64,000 nt of DNA from contig JBMHBT010000011.1 of NCBI GenBank assembly GCA_049890275.1, forward strand, positions 178,094-242,093, written 5' to 3'. The position numbers were made by a program, and so were the translations under genes. The stretch is from UBA7374 sp049890275. GTDB lineage: Bacteria > Verrucomicrobiota > Verrucomicrobiia > Opitutales > Coraliomargaritaceae. Each line of letters begins with the position of its first letter. The first letter of the stretch is position 1. The notes beneath the pieces were generated by a model that saw nothing but the letters and a program-made list of their open reading frames with translations, did no database searches and was not told the origin of the DNA. This document shows, one piece after another, positions 9,018 to 19,116 of the stretch.

Positions 9018-9698
9018 ATGACGACTAATAAAAATGCACTCGAAACCGCAATCGGGTACCATTTCCAAAATCCGGAACGGCTTGTTCAGGCGCTGAAACA
9101 CCCGAGCCTGGATATCGGGCTGATGGATAACCAGCGGCTTGAGTTTCTGGGCGACGCGGTTCTTGGGCTCCTTGTCGGCAATTACCTTTTTCACCACTAC
9201 CCGGAACAACCGGAAGGTCAACTCGACCGTATGCGCGCCAATCTGATCAATGGACGCTCATTGGCACAAAAAGCGGCTGAGCTGAAACTGGGAACTTACC
9301 TGCAAGTCAGTAAAGCGCAGAGCAAACATCACCCCAGCCCCAGTCCGGCGATGCTGGAGGACGCCTTCGAAGCTCTACTTGGTGCGCTCTATCTGGATGG
9401 AGGATTCGAGGCAGCGCGTACTTTTGTTGAAAAAGTCTTTGCCGATGAATTAGCCCGGGCGGGAGAAAATGTTACCCATCTCGCTCCAAAAACCCAATTA
9501 CAAGAATGGAGCCAACAACACCGCAATGGAGCGAGGCCCGAGTATGCTCTCCTCCGAACCGAAGGCCCTGACCACAATCGACAGTACACCGTTGAAGTGC
9601 GTATCGACAGTCAGGCAATCGCGCATGGATCGGGTTCTTCCAAAAAACAAGCGGAAGCCGAAGCAGCGGAAAAAGCCCTCGCGGTACTCCAGAGCTGA
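9018..9698 (+). CDS. rnc: Ribonuclease III
   Basis: Double-strand-specific endoribonuclease for rRNA and mRNA processing. The 226-residue product starts at the ATG at 9018; the open frame extends 5' but without family similarity. It shows the RNase III signature 'NQRLEFLGDAVLGLLV' near residue 38, the second acidic cluster 'MLEDAFEALLGALYLDGG' near residue 118, and a C-terminal double-stranded RNA-binding domain ending 'GSGSSKKQAEAEAAEKAL'. Its TGA overlaps the mfd ATG by one base (TGATG), so the two are translationally coupled. Confidence 0.95.
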   Translation: MTTNKNALETAIGYHFQNPERLVQALKHPSLDIGLMDNQRLEFLGDAVLGLLVGNYLFHHYPEQPEGQLDRMRANLINGRSLAQKAAELKLGTYLQVSKAQSKHHPSPSPAMLEDAFEALLGALYLDGGFEAARTFVEKVFADELARAGENVTHLAPKTQLQEWSQQHRNGARPEYALLRTEGPDHNRQYTVEVRIDSQAIAHGSGSSKKQAEAEAAEKALAVLQS

Positions 9699-12600
9699 TG
9701 CCAACCCGCGACAAAACGGCAGACAAAGGGCAACTCGTCACGGGAGTTTGCACGGAAGCAGTAGCGGCCTACTGTGCGGCCCTGAGTGCTTCAGACGGTT
9801 TTTCCACTACAGTTGTGCTGACCTCCGAGCCTCAGCAAGCGGAAACACTTGCCAATGAGATTGTGACACAAGCCCACTGGCGAGCGGATGAACAACCGCC
9901 GCAAGTCCTCCACTTCCCTGAATTGCCACCGCCGGATATCGACCCCGCACGCCGAATCGCCCGCAAGGGACTTCGGCTGAGCGCGCTCAACCAACTGCTG
10001 CAAAAACCGGAGGCCAAACGAATCCTTGTGGCCACACCGGAAGCCATCATGGGGCCTTGTATCCGGCCGGATCAACTGACTGAAAACAAAATCGAACTGC
10101 GTACCGGAGAGAGTCATTCTTTTTCCGAACTGATCGCACTTCTGACCGGCCCGTACAACTATGACTCGGAGGCACTCTGCGAGTTTCCCGGGCAGATTGC
10201 CACCCGCGGTGGACTCATCGACCTCTTCCCTTACGGTGCTCCCCATCCCTTCAGAATTGACTTCTTCGGTGACGAGATCGAAAGCATCCGCAGCTTTGAC
10301 CCCCTCACCCAACGGACCCTGGATCATTCGAATGAGCTATTCATCTCTGGCGATCTAAAAGAAGCAACGGAGGAGTGCGCAGAAGGAACGTTCCTCAGCT
10401 ACCTACCCGAGCCGAAAATTCATTGGCTGCTTCACGAACCATCCCGATTGCACCGCGAGCATCCGCTTCGCTTCGATCCATCAGCAGCTGCCAAGGCAAG
10501 CCTTCTGCCCTTTTTGAAAGAATCTCTAGCAAAAAAGCCACGCTCCGTCAGTGGAATCTGCCAAATTGATTCATCCCCGGTACTGTTTGAAGAAGCGACT
10601 CGCATCGAAGCAGCTACGCAACCAGTCACCGATTACGTTACCCAGGGCTATTCTGAGGTTTATGAACTGGACCCCCTGCAAAAGCAGCAAAATGCCAGAA
10701 AGCACATCCAGAAACAAATCGCTCAATGGGCAGAGCAAGAAAGCCGGGACATTTTCTTTGCCGTCTCCTGTGATGAAGACATTACCCGAATCGAAAACTC
10801 CCTCAAAGAGAACCCGCAGACCGCCGATTTACATCCCGTATTTCTCGAGGGCCACACGGGAGCAGGATTTATCGCCGGCGATTCAGGCATCCGCTTGTTG
10901 AGTCCTCCCTCCAAAAAGGCTCCGGGTAAAAAAATCGCCCTACTAAACGCATCCGAATACCTCGGGACGCCTGCCGGTCGACACACTGCAAAGACCAGTC
11001 AATCGACCGTTCCCCGTCCGCAAATCGATCAAATGCTCGACTTTGCCGAACTCGCTCCCGGCGATGCGCTAGTCCACCTGCAACACGGAATTTGCCTCTA
11101 TCGTGGACTCACTCGACTCGATCGAAACAAGAATGATGCAGAAGTCATCAGTGTGGAATTCGCCGACAAAGTCCTACTGCACATTCCACTACACCAGTCC
11201 CACTTGCTCACCCGTTACATCGGGCTGAACAAACGAACCCCGAAACTGAGCAAGATCGGGGGTGCGATTTGGGAGAAAACACGCTCCGCCGCAGAAATCG
11301 CTACTCTGGACTACGCGGCACAACTACTGGAGCTACAGGCTGCTCGACAGGAAGCAAAAGGATGCGCCTGCCCACCGGACCACCCCTGGCAAAAAGCCCT
11401 TGAAGAAGCCTTTCCTTTTCAGGAAACCCAGGATCAATTACTCGCCATTGAAGCCACCAAAGCCGACATGGAAAAAGATCGACCCATGGATCGCCTGATC
11501 TGTGGCGATGTTGGTTTCGGTAAAACAGAAGTCGCTCTTCGCGCGGCTCTCAAGGCAGCCCTCTCCGGTCGTCAGGTTGCCATCCTTGTGCCTACGACCG
11601 TCCTTTGCCAGCAACATGCCAACACCTTTAGCGAACGCTTTGCCGGGCTGCCCATCAATATCGGCACAGTCAGTCGTTTCTACTCCGCGGCGCAAAACAA
11701 GAAAACGATTCAGCAAGCTGCCGAAGGCCGGATCGATATACTCATCGGTACGCACCGACTGTTGAGTAAAGACGTACACTTCAATCAACTCGGACTGATC
11801 ATCATCGACGAAGAACAACGCTTTGGGGTAAAGCAAAAAGAAGCCCTCAAAAAAATCACAGAGAACTGTCACTTACTCACCCTCAGTGCGACGCCCATTC
11901 CTCGAACCCTGCATATGGCCCTCTCCGGTGCGCGCTCCATGAGCGTCATTGAAACCCCGCCGGTCGACCGAAAGCCCATCCAGACCATTGTCCGCAGCTA
12001 CGAACCCGATCTAGTCAAACAAGCGATTCGCACCGAAACCGAACGGGGCGGTCAGGTCTTCTACCTCCACAACCAAGTCGCCAGCATTGAGGCAGTCGCT
12101 TCGCGTCTGCGCGAAATGCACCCGGATTTGAAAATCGCTGTCGGTCATGGACAGATGGGTGAAGACCGACTTGAGCAGATCATGACTCGCTTTGTGGCAG
12201 GAGACTTCGACGTTCTTGTCTGCACGACGATCATTGAATCCGGTATCGATATCCCCAACTGTAACACCCTCATTATTGAAGGGGCAGATCGTTTCGGCTT
12301 AGCTCAACTCTACCAGATTCGCGGCCGGGTTGGCCGATTCAAGCGCCAAGCCTATGCTTACCTCCTACTCCACCGACACGCCGCGCTGGTGGAAAAAGCG
12401 GCCAAACGCCTCAACGCTCTTCGCCAACACAACCAGCTCGGTGCCGGACTCCGCATCGCTATGCGCGACCTCGAACTGCGCGGTGCAGGCAACCTGCTCG
12501 GCGCACAGCAAAGTGGGCACATTGCCGGAGTCGGATTCGAACTCTATTGCCAACTCCTACAACAAAGTGTCGCCCGACTCAAGGAACAGCCCGAAGCCGC

Positions 12601-13105
12601 TCACATCCGGGCAGAAATCCGACTCGATTGTATCACCGGCGGAGAAGGTGCCTATACTCACCGGAATCGTCCATCGATACAAGACTTTGCCAAATCCACC
12701 AAAGAAACAACCAACGGAAAAACCAATCGAACGACCGAAGCCATCCTACCGGAAGACTACATCCCCGAAGCAAAACTACGCATCGACCTCTACCGCAGAC
12801 TTGCCCTGAGCCAAAGTTCTCGAGAAGTACAAACCGTCGAAGAAGAACTCAAAGACCGATTTGGCGCACTGCCGTCACCCGTACAGGTACTCATCGCTGT
12901 AACAAAACTCCGTATAGAGGCCGAACGGTCCGGCATTCGCCGCGTGGAAACCGACGGAAACCGACTCGTATGCCAGCTCGCCAACGCAGGAAAAAATGGT
13001 CCCTACTTTAAATCCGGCAGTCGCTTTCCCCGCTTGACCCGAAAAGACCCCTTAGCGAAGATACAGGAAATCGAGCAGATCCTCAAACGTATCGCACGAA
13101 CATGA
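9698..13105 (+). CDS. mfd: Transcription-repair coupling factor
   Basis: ATP-driven translocase that removes RNA polymerase stalled at DNA lesions and recruits UvrA. The 1135 residues have the expected order: an N-terminal UvrB-like module (PPDIDPARRIARKGLRLSAL; 'FPGQIATRGGLIDLFPYG'), a CarD-like RNA polymerase-interaction domain starting near 'LAPGDALVHLQHGICLYRGL', a DEAD-type helicase with Walker A 'GDVGFGKTEVALRAALKAA' and box II 'DEEQRFGVKQKE', the second RecA domain with 'IESGIDIPNCNTLII' and 'QIRGRVGR', and the C-terminal TRCF domain. It is the middle gene of rnc-mfd-surA-like, overlapping both neighbours (1 bp and 4 bp). Confidence 0.95.
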   Translation: MPTRDKTADKGQLVTGVCTEAVAAYCAALSASDGFSTTVVLTSEPQQAETLANEIVTQAHWRADEQPPQVLHFPELPPPDIDPARRIARKGLRLSALNQLLQKPEAKRILVATPEAIMGPCIRPDQLTENKIELRTGESHSFSELIALLTGPYNYDSEALCEFPGQIATRGGLIDLFPYGAPHPFRIDFFGDEIESIRSFDPLTQRTLDHSNELFISGDLKEATEECAEGTFLSYLPEPKIHWLLHEPSRLHREHPLRFDPSAAAKASLLPFLKESLAKKPRSVSGICQIDSSPVLFEEATRIEAATQPVTDYVTQGYSEVYELDPLQKQQNARKHIQKQIAQWAEQESRDIFFAVSCDEDITRIENSLKENPQTADLHPVFLEGHTGAGFIAGDSGIRLLSPPSKKAPGKKIALLNASEYLGTPAGRHTAKTSQSTVPRPQIDQMLDFAELAPGDALVHLQHGICLYRGLTRLDRNKNDAEVISVEFADKVLLHIPLHQSHLLTRYIGLNKRTPKLSKIGGAIWEKTRSAAEIATLDYAAQLLELQAARQEAKGCACPPDHPWQKALEEAFPFQETQDQLLAIEATKADMEKDRPMDRLICGDVGFGKTEVALRAALKAALSGRQVAILVPTTVLCQQHANTFSERFAGLPINIGTVSRFYSAAQNKKTIQQAAEGRIDILIGTHRLLSKDVHFNQLGLIIIDEEQRFGVKQKEALKKITENCHLLTLSATPIPRTLHMALSGARSMSVIETPPVDRKPIQTIVRSYEPDLVKQAIRTETERGGQVFYLHNQVASIEAVASRLREMHPDLKIAVGHGQMGEDRLEQIMTRFVAGDFDVLVCTTIIESGIDIPNCNTLIIEGADRFGLAQLYQIRGRVGRFKRQAYAYLLLHRHAALVEKAAKRLNALRQHNQLGAGLRIAMRDLELRGAGNLLGAQQSGHIAGVGFELYCQLLQQSVARLKEQPEAAHIRAEIRLDCITGGEGAYTHRNRPSIQDFAKSTKETTNGKTNRTTEAILPEDYIPEAKLRIDLYRRLALSQSSREVQTVEEELKDRFGALPSPVQVLIAVTKLRIEAERSGIRRVETDGNRLVCQLANAGKNGPYFKSGSRFPRLTRKDPLAKIQEIEQILKRIART

Positions 13106-14082
13106 TTCAAATTAGACGCATCGCCGCCGGAATCCTTTGCCTCACCGCTTGCCTCACATCCAATGGACAAGAGGGTAAGCTGCTCCGCATGGGCAATGGA
13201 ATCGCAGCCATTGCAGAAGGAGAGATTATTACCCTAGAGGCCCTGCGCCGGGAACTGGAGCCCATTATCCCCCGTATCCAACGCGAATCACGCAACCAGA
13301 AAGAATTCACTCAGCGGATCGATACCATCAGCCAGGAAATCCTGCAAAACATGATTGATCGTATCATCATTGTCAAAGCGGCTAAAGACAAAGGACTCCT
13401 CATCCCGGAATCCTACATCGAACAAGAGTACGATGACGTTCTGGAAGCTGACTTCGGCGGAGATCGCGCACGCTTCCTCCAATACCTCCGCACTCAGGGG
13501 ATGACACCCCGTGAATTCCGAGAAAAAATCCGCAAGCGCGTCGTCGTCAATGTCATGCGCCAGCAAAACCGGAAGTCACAATCGGAAATCAGCCCCGAGC
13601 GCATTGAAGCCTTCTACATACGCAACAAGCTCCGCTTTTACCAGTCCGAGTCGATCCACCTCCGTCAAATTATCCTCAGTCCGATGGCTGACGAAGGCAT
13701 CACCCCGCTGCGCCAAACGGCACGAAAAATAATTCAGGAACTGGAGGCCGGGGCCGCTTTTTCCGATCTTGCTAGAAAATACGGCCAGGATGACATGAGC
13801 CGCAATGGAGGCGACTGGGGCTGGCTCGAACGAGCCGACCTCCGGGAGGAATTGAGTGATCTCGCTTTTACCCTTTCACCCGGTGACCACAGCCAGCCAG
13901 TCGAACTCAACGACACCATTTTCATCCTCTACTGTGAGGAACTCCGCGAAGAAATGATCCAGCCAATCAGTCAGGTACGCGATGTCATCGAAGACGTCCT
14001 CGTCGGTGAAATCGCCCGCGAGACCCAAGAAAAATGGCTCGAAGACCTGCGCAATCGGGCTTACATCCGCTACTTCCTGTAG
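13102..14082 (+). CDS. SurA-like periplasmic peptidyl-prolyl isomerase/chaperone
   Basis: A 326-residue exported protein with an N-terminal signal peptide (hydrophobic stretch 'IAAGILCLTACLTS' to about residue 22). The next ~150 residues form a SurA-N-like chaperone region ('IAAIAEGEIITLEALRREL', 'NMIDRIIIVKAAKDKGLLIP'), followed by one parvulin domain (about residues 180-285) marked by 'SIHLRQIILSP', 'FSDLARKYGQDDMSRNGGDW' and 'LAFTLSPGDHSQPVEL'. E. coli SurA has two parvulin repeats; this one has one. It probably helps outer-membrane protein folding in the periplasm. Its ATG overlaps the mfd stop by 4 bp (ATGA), an unusual partner for a repair gene. Confidence 0.85.
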   Translation: MIQIRRIAAGILCLTACLTSNGQEGKLLRMGNGIAAIAEGEIITLEALRRELEPIIPRIQRESRNQKEFTQRIDTISQEILQNMIDRIIIVKAAKDKGLLIPESYIEQEYDDVLEADFGGDRARFLQYLRTQGMTPREFREKIRKRVVVNVMRQQNRKSQSEISPERIEAFYIRNKLRFYQSESIHLRQIILSPMADEGITPLRQTARKIIQELEAGAAFSDLARKYGQDDMSRNGGDWGWLERADLREELSDLAFTLSPGDHSQPVELNDTIFILYCEELREEMIQPISQVRDVIEDVLVGEIARETQEKWLEDLRNRAYIRYFL

Positions 14083-14198
14083 CTCCGCTGCAGGATACGT
14101 TTTTTTCGAACCGCAAAACCCTCGGAGCACGCCGAGAATCGGTTGGCAACAATGGCTTCTATAGATCCGCTTTGATCCGCGAACCTAGAGGGCCAGCT

Positions 14199-14951
14199 TT
14201 ACCGACGGTCACTCTGCAGCGCCTGATCCGCCACACTGAGTAGATACGCCGCAGCGGTTTCCGAACGCAGCACATTCGCCCCCAGCCGTGCCGGAAGAAA
14301 ACCAGAAGAAGCCAGCGCTGTGTACTCCTTCGCACTGAAATCACCCTCCGGCCCTACAGCCAGCTCCACCGACCGAAGCCCCGCATCCAGGCAATCAGCC
14401 AACCGCTGCGTACCCGGCTCTAAACTCGCCACAATCCGCCGTTCATCGACACTCACCGCCTCTAGCGAGTCCAAATACCCCGACAAAGCGAGCGGCTCCC
14501 GCAAATCCGGTAGAAAAGCCAGCCCACACTGCTTGCAGGCCTCAATCATGACCAGTCGCCACTTCTCCCATTTCGAAGCCAAACGGTCCCCCTTGATCAA
14601 AAATTCACCATGCTCCGTGAAGACCGGTTGAATCGCCGTCGCCCCGATCTCCGTCGCCATCCGCAAAATCAAATCCATCGCCTTCCCTTTGGGAACCGAT
14701 TGCACTAGCACCAGTTCGCAGGACCGAGGCGACAGCTCCGTGACCGAATCCACCCGAAGACGCATCGCCCGGGCATCCACCGATTCGATCTGACAAGTGT
14801 AGCGCTTCCCCCGACCGTCCAGTACCTCCACCGACGCTCCTTCCTGCGCCCGCAAAACACGCGCCAAATGATGACTCTCCCGAGCATCCAGAACAATTCC
14901 ATCCGCCCCCACCGAGGCCTCCGGAAATAAATAACTGCGGTACTTCGACAT
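14199..14951 (-). CDS. rsmE: 16S rRNA (uracil-1498-N3)-methyltransferase
   Basis: SPOUT-superfamily methyltransferase that modifies U1498 in the small-subunit decoding region. The 250-residue protein has an N-terminal PUA-like RNA-binding domain ('RESHHLARVLRAQEG') and the C-terminal trefoil-knot motifs 'AVGPEGDFSAKE' and 'LGANVLRSETAAAYLL', which bind S-adenosylmethionine. It is divergent from the Fur-family regulator and shares a 122-bp intergenic region with it. Confidence 0.93.
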   Translation of the reverse strand: MSKYRSYLFPEASVGADGIVLDARESHHLARVLRAQEGASVEVLDGRGKRYTCQIESVDARAMRLRVDSVTELSPRSCELVLVQSVPKGKAMDLILRMATEIGATAIQPVFTEHGEFLIKGDRLASKWEKWRLVMIEACKQCGLAFLPDLREPLALSGYLDSLEAVSVDERRIVASLEPGTQRLADCLDAGLRSVELAVGPEGDFSAKEYTALASSGFLPARLGANVLRSETAAAYLLSVADQALQSDRR

Positions 14952-15002
14952 AAAACTTTATATAGAGTTATTGCATACCTAAGTACGCCACAACTCCAAT
15001 AA

Positions 15003-15025
15003 ATAATTAGAATAATTCTAATTAT
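15003..15025. promoter_or_regulatory. PerR/Fur-type operator, perfect 23-bp palindrome
   Basis: The core TTAGAATAATTCTAA (15007-15021) is a perfect 7-1-7 inverted repeat differing from the Bacillus PerR box (TTATAATNATTATAA) by one symmetric base; the symmetry extends to 23 bp. It lies 3 bp upstream of the -35 element of the regulator gene and within the region shared with rsmE. The likely ligand is the Fur-family protein encoded immediately downstream (autoregulation plus control of the suf genes). Binding itself is inferred. Confidence 0.75.
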
Positions 15026-15028
15026 CGC

Positions 15029-15058
15029 TTGAAAAAAGAAGCCAATTGGGTGTATTCT
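15029..15058 (+). promoter_or_regulatory. Sigma-70-type promoter of the fur/perR-suf operon
   Basis: TTGAAA at 15029-15034 and TATTCT at 15053-15058, separated by 18 bp, placing transcription start near 15065, just ahead of the ATG at 15074. The -10 element is embedded in an inverted repeat GTATTC-N8-GAATAC (15052-15071), which could be a second protein site. Confidence 0.5.
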
Positions 15059-15073
15059 TAACTCTGAATACGA

Positions 15074-15508
15074 ATGAAACTCTCCAAAGAATATAAAAAA
15101 CGCTTGGAAGAAGCCCTGACACACAGCGGTCAGCGGCCAACGCGTCAGCGCGAGCACGTTTTTTCGGTCATTCTGGAGAAGCGGGACCATCCGACGGCGG
15201 ATGAGATCTATGCCCGCTCCCGCAGCGAAATGCCGACGATCTCTCTGGCTACGGTTTACAATTGCCTGGACACTCTGGTTGAAAGCGGTCTGGTACGGCA
15301 GGTAAATTTTGATCGCGAGCCAACGCGCTACTGCCCGAATCTGACGCAGCACGCCCACTTTTACTGTAAAGAAAGCGGCGAAGTGGTCGATGTGGAATTA
15401 CCGGATGCGGTAATCGCACAACTAAAAGGGGCACTGCCGAAAGGCTTCAACGTACAGCACATCAACATCGCCTATCATGGACAATGTCCCGACTGCGACG
15501 ATGGCTGA
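15074..15508 (+). CDS. Fur-family transcriptional regulator (PerR-like)
   Basis: A 144-residue metalloregulator: winged-helix domain to about residue 85 ('SGQRPTRQREHVFSVI', 'ISLATVYNCLDTLVESGLV') and a C-terminal dimerisation/metal domain. The regulatory-site residues are plausible (His in 'DHPTADEIY', His-x-His in 'QHAHFYC', Asp in 'VVDVE'). The structural zinc site is incomplete: the final CxxC (CPDC) is present, but the first is CKES, so one Cys is replaced by Ser. It precedes sufC by 59 bp and follows a PerR-box-like palindrome, so it most likely represses itself and sufCBDT in response to iron or peroxide. Fur, PerR and Irr roles cannot be separated by sequence alone. Confidence 0.88.
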   Translation: MKLSKEYKKRLEEALTHSGQRPTRQREHVFSVILEKRDHPTADEIYARSRSEMPTISLATVYNCLDTLVESGLVRQVNFDREPTRYCPNLTQHAHFYCKESGEVVDVELPDAVIAQLKGALPKGFNVQHINIAYHGQCPDCDDG

Positions 15509-15567
15509 TTCACCGTTGGAAGGCCAAAGCAAACTATCTTTTAAAACCAACACTTTACCTAACTAAT

Positions 15568-16329
<762 letters not shown>

Positions 16330-16349
16330 AATACGCAAAGCAAATAGCC

Positions 16350-17768
16350 ATGAGCGAAACTGAAATACAGGATCAAGCACTGCAGATTGACACGGAGAAG
16401 GGTAATTTCTCCTATCCGGAAGACTATGCTTACGACGCCGGAGTCGGTCTGAATAAAGGAACTATTGACTATATCTCGGAGGTAAAGGGCGAGGCCGAAT
16501 GGGTTCGGGAATTTCGCCACAAGGCGCTGGAGATTTACGAAAAGAAGCCAATGCCCACAAGCTGGGCCTCCAAAGATTTGGAGAATATCGACTTCGACGC
16601 GATTCGCTACTACCTCTCCAAAGGACAGCAGCCATCCAGAACCTGGGAAGAAGTTCCGGACGATGTGAAGGAAACTTTTGAACGTCTGGGCATCCCGGAG
16701 CAGGAGCGCAAATTCCTCGCCGGGGTGGAAGCGCAGTTTGACTCTGAAGCGGCCTACTCACGGATGAAGGAGGACCTGGAAAAAGAAGGCGTCATCTTTG
16801 TCGGCTCGAGCGAAGGTCTGGAAAAGTATCCGGAGATCTTTCGTCCCTATTTCGGTAAAGTGATCCCGGCCTCCGACAACAAATTCGCCGCGCTGAACAG
16901 CGCGACCTTCTCCGGAGGTAGCTTCATCTACGTACCGAAGGGAGTAAAACTGAAACAGCCGTTGCAGGCCTACTTCCGCATCAACGCAGAAAATTTCGGA
17001 CAGTTTGAACGCACCCTGATCATTGCGGATGAAGGAGCGGAAATCACCTATATGGAGGGTTGTACCGCACCCAAATTCGAAACCGCTACCCTGCACAGTG
17101 CAGTGGTCGAACTAGTCGCCTTGAAGGATGCAAAAATCCAATACATCACGGTACAGAACTGGTCGAATAACGTCTTCAATCTCGTGACCAAGCGCGGCAT
17201 GGCCGACGAAGGGGCCGAGGTAAAATGGATCGACTGCAATATCGGTTCCCGCCTGACCATGAAGTACCCGGGAGTTGTCCTCAAAGGCCGCGGAGCCCGC
17301 GGAGAAGTTCTCTCGATTGCTCTGGCCAACGAAGGACAACACCAAGACACCGGTGCCAAAATGATGCACCTGGCAGATGACACCTCGAGTAACATTATCT
17401 CGAAATCGATTTCTATCGGCGAAGGTCGCTCGACCTACCGCGGACAGGTGCATATGCCCAAACACCTGCGCAACTGCAAAAACAACACAGAGTGCGACGC
17501 GCTACTGATCAATACGAACAGCCGTACAGATACCTATCCGGCAATCACCACCCGTGGAGAGAACAATACGGTGCAACACGAAGCCAGTGTCTCCAAAGTC
17601 AGCGCGGAGCAAATTTTCTACATGATGCAGCGCGGGCTTTCGGAAGGCGAAGCGATGAGCCTCGCAGTGAACGGATTTGTCAACGATCTGATGAAGGCTT
17701 TCCCGATGGAATACTCGGTCGAATTGAAACGCCTGATCGACATGGAGATGGAAGGCTCTGTCGGATAA
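16350..17768 (+). CDS. sufB: Fe-S cluster assembly scaffold SufB
   Basis: Core scaffold subunit of the SUF machinery. The 472 residues begin with the N-terminal helical region and continue as a right-handed beta-helix. Characteristic stretches are 'FSGGSFIYVPKGVKLKQPLQ', 'EGAEITYMEGCTAPKFE', 'NWSNNVFNLVTKRG' and the C-terminal 'VQHEASVSKVSAEQIFYMMQ', followed by the 'RGLSEGEAMSLAVNGF' motif. It lies between sufC and sufD in the same operon. Confidence 0.96.
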   Translation: MSETEIQDQALQIDTEKGNFSYPEDYAYDAGVGLNKGTIDYISEVKGEAEWVREFRHKALEIYEKKPMPTSWASKDLENIDFDAIRYYLSKGQQPSRTWEEVPDDVKETFERLGIPEQERKFLAGVEAQFDSEAAYSRMKEDLEKEGVIFVGSSEGLEKYPEIFRPYFGKVIPASDNKFAALNSATFSGGSFIYVPKGVKLKQPLQAYFRINAENFGQFERTLIIADEGAEITYMEGCTAPKFETATLHSAVVELVALKDAKIQYITVQNWSNNVFNLVTKRGMADEGAEVKWIDCNIGSRLTMKYPGVVLKGRGARGEVLSIALANEGQHQDTGAKMMHLADDTSSNIISKSISIGEGRSTYRGQVHMPKHLRNCKNNTECDALLINTNSRTDTYPAITTRGENNTVQHEASVSKVSAEQIFYMMQRGLSEGEAMSLAVNGFVNDLMKAFPMEYSVELKRLIDMEMEGSVG

Positions 17769-17814
17769 ATACCTGAGCCAAGTAACGACTATACAAAACG
17801 ATTTCTCAAAGCAG

Positions 17815-19116
17815 ATGGATACTCTAATGGAAAAACCACAAGCCGCTGAACCGGCCAATGAGCCGGAATGGTTGGCTCAGCGCCGGGCCGAAGGCCGTCG
17901 AAATTTTGATTCACTCCCGGAGCCAAGCCCCAAGGACGAACGTTGGCGATTTGCTTCTACTGGCCGACTCGATACAAATGGCTATGCGCCTGCACCCACG
18001 CCACCTGCAGAGGTACTGGAGGATTTGGTGAATCGTTCCTCACTTGCCGGGCAGTCTGCCGGACGCCTCGTGTTTGCCGATGATATACAAGTTCACTTCC
18101 AAGCGATTGATCCGGAACTTGCTGCGCAAGGAGTGATCTACCTGCCGATCGAGGAAGCCATCGCTCGCCACCCGGAACTGATGAAAAAATACTTTCTGCA
18201 GGAAAGTACGGAACTGGGCTCCGAAAAGTACTTTGGCCTACACGCGGAAAAAGTGCGCGCCGGTGCTGTCCTCTACCTCCCCAAGGGTGTTTGTGTTGAG
18301 CAGCCCTTTGTGAACTACCACTGGAGCAGCGCGACAGGTGCAGCTCTCTTCCCCCACACGCTGATTATTGCCGAAGATAATGCAAAAGGCGCGCTGGTCG
18401 ATTGTTACTTATCGGAAACCGAGGAAAATAAAGGCTTGGCTGTGGCTGTTTCCAATATTCACGCAGGGTCGGGAGCGAACGTCTTCCGCAAAGTGGTACA
18501 AAACTGGAATGAGTCCTGCACCTCTTTCCAACTGGATACAACGGTTGCCGGTCGCGATGCGCAGGTAAAGAACCTCGCCGTAAACATCGGATCCGAGCGT
18601 GCCCGTTTTGAGAATCAGGTACGTATCGAAGGTCCGGGCGCCGACGTAAAGATGTACTCCCTTACAGTGGCCGAGCGGCATCAGGAGTTTGACCAGCGCA
18701 CCTTCCAGATTCACAACGCGGGCAATGCCGTGTCGGACCTGCTCTACAAGAATGCCCTGCTCGACCGCAGCCGCACGATCTTTTCCGGTTTGATTAAAGT
18801 CGCTGAAGGCGCCCAGCAGACGGATGCCTACCAAACGAACCGAAATCTTCTGCTTGATCCCGCAGCCGAGGCCAACGCCCTCCCCGGCTTGGAGATTCTC
18901 GCCAATGATGTGAAATGCTCTCACGGAGCGACCACCGGTAACGTCGACGAGGCCGCTCTCTTCTATATGATGAGCCGGGGAATTCCCCGCCGCACGGCCA
19001 TGCAACTGATGGTTTACGGATTCTTTGAAGAAGTGATCGAAAAGGTCGAAAGCGAAGAACTAGCCGAAAACCTCCGCACCCTCATTCATAATAAGTTCCA
19101 AGCAAAGATTTCCTGA
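17815..19116 (+). CDS. sufD: Fe-S cluster assembly protein SufD
   Basis: Paralogue of SufB that completes the SufBC2D complex. The 433-residue protein has the beta-helix core ('GAVLYLPKGVCVEQPFVNYH', 'HTLIIAEDNAKGALVDCYLS') and the conserved C-terminal block 'LPGLEILANDVKCSHGATTG' followed by 'DEAALFYMMSRGIPRRTA'. Two in-frame ATGs (17815 and 17827) are both plausible starts. It follows sufB by 46 bp and its TGA overlaps the sufT ATG by one base. Confidence 0.94.
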   Translation: MDTLMEKPQAAEPANEPEWLAQRRAEGRRNFDSLPEPSPKDERWRFASTGRLDTNGYAPAPTPPAEVLEDLVNRSSLAGQSAGRLVFADDIQVHFQAIDPELAAQGVIYLPIEEAIARHPELMKKYFLQESTELGSEKYFGLHAEKVRAGAVLYLPKGVCVEQPFVNYHWSSATGAALFPHTLIIAEDNAKGALVDCYLSETEENKGLAVAVSNIHAGSGANVFRKVVQNWNESCTSFQLDTTVAGRDAQVKNLAVNIGSERARFENQVRIEGPGADVKMYSLTVAERHQEFDQRTFQIHNAGNAVSDLLYKNALLDRSRTIFSGLIKVAEGAQQTDAYQTNRNLLLDPAAEANALPGLEILANDVKCSHGATTGNVDEAALFYMMSRGIPRRTAMQLMVYGFFEEVIEKVESEELAENLRTLIHNKFQAKIS

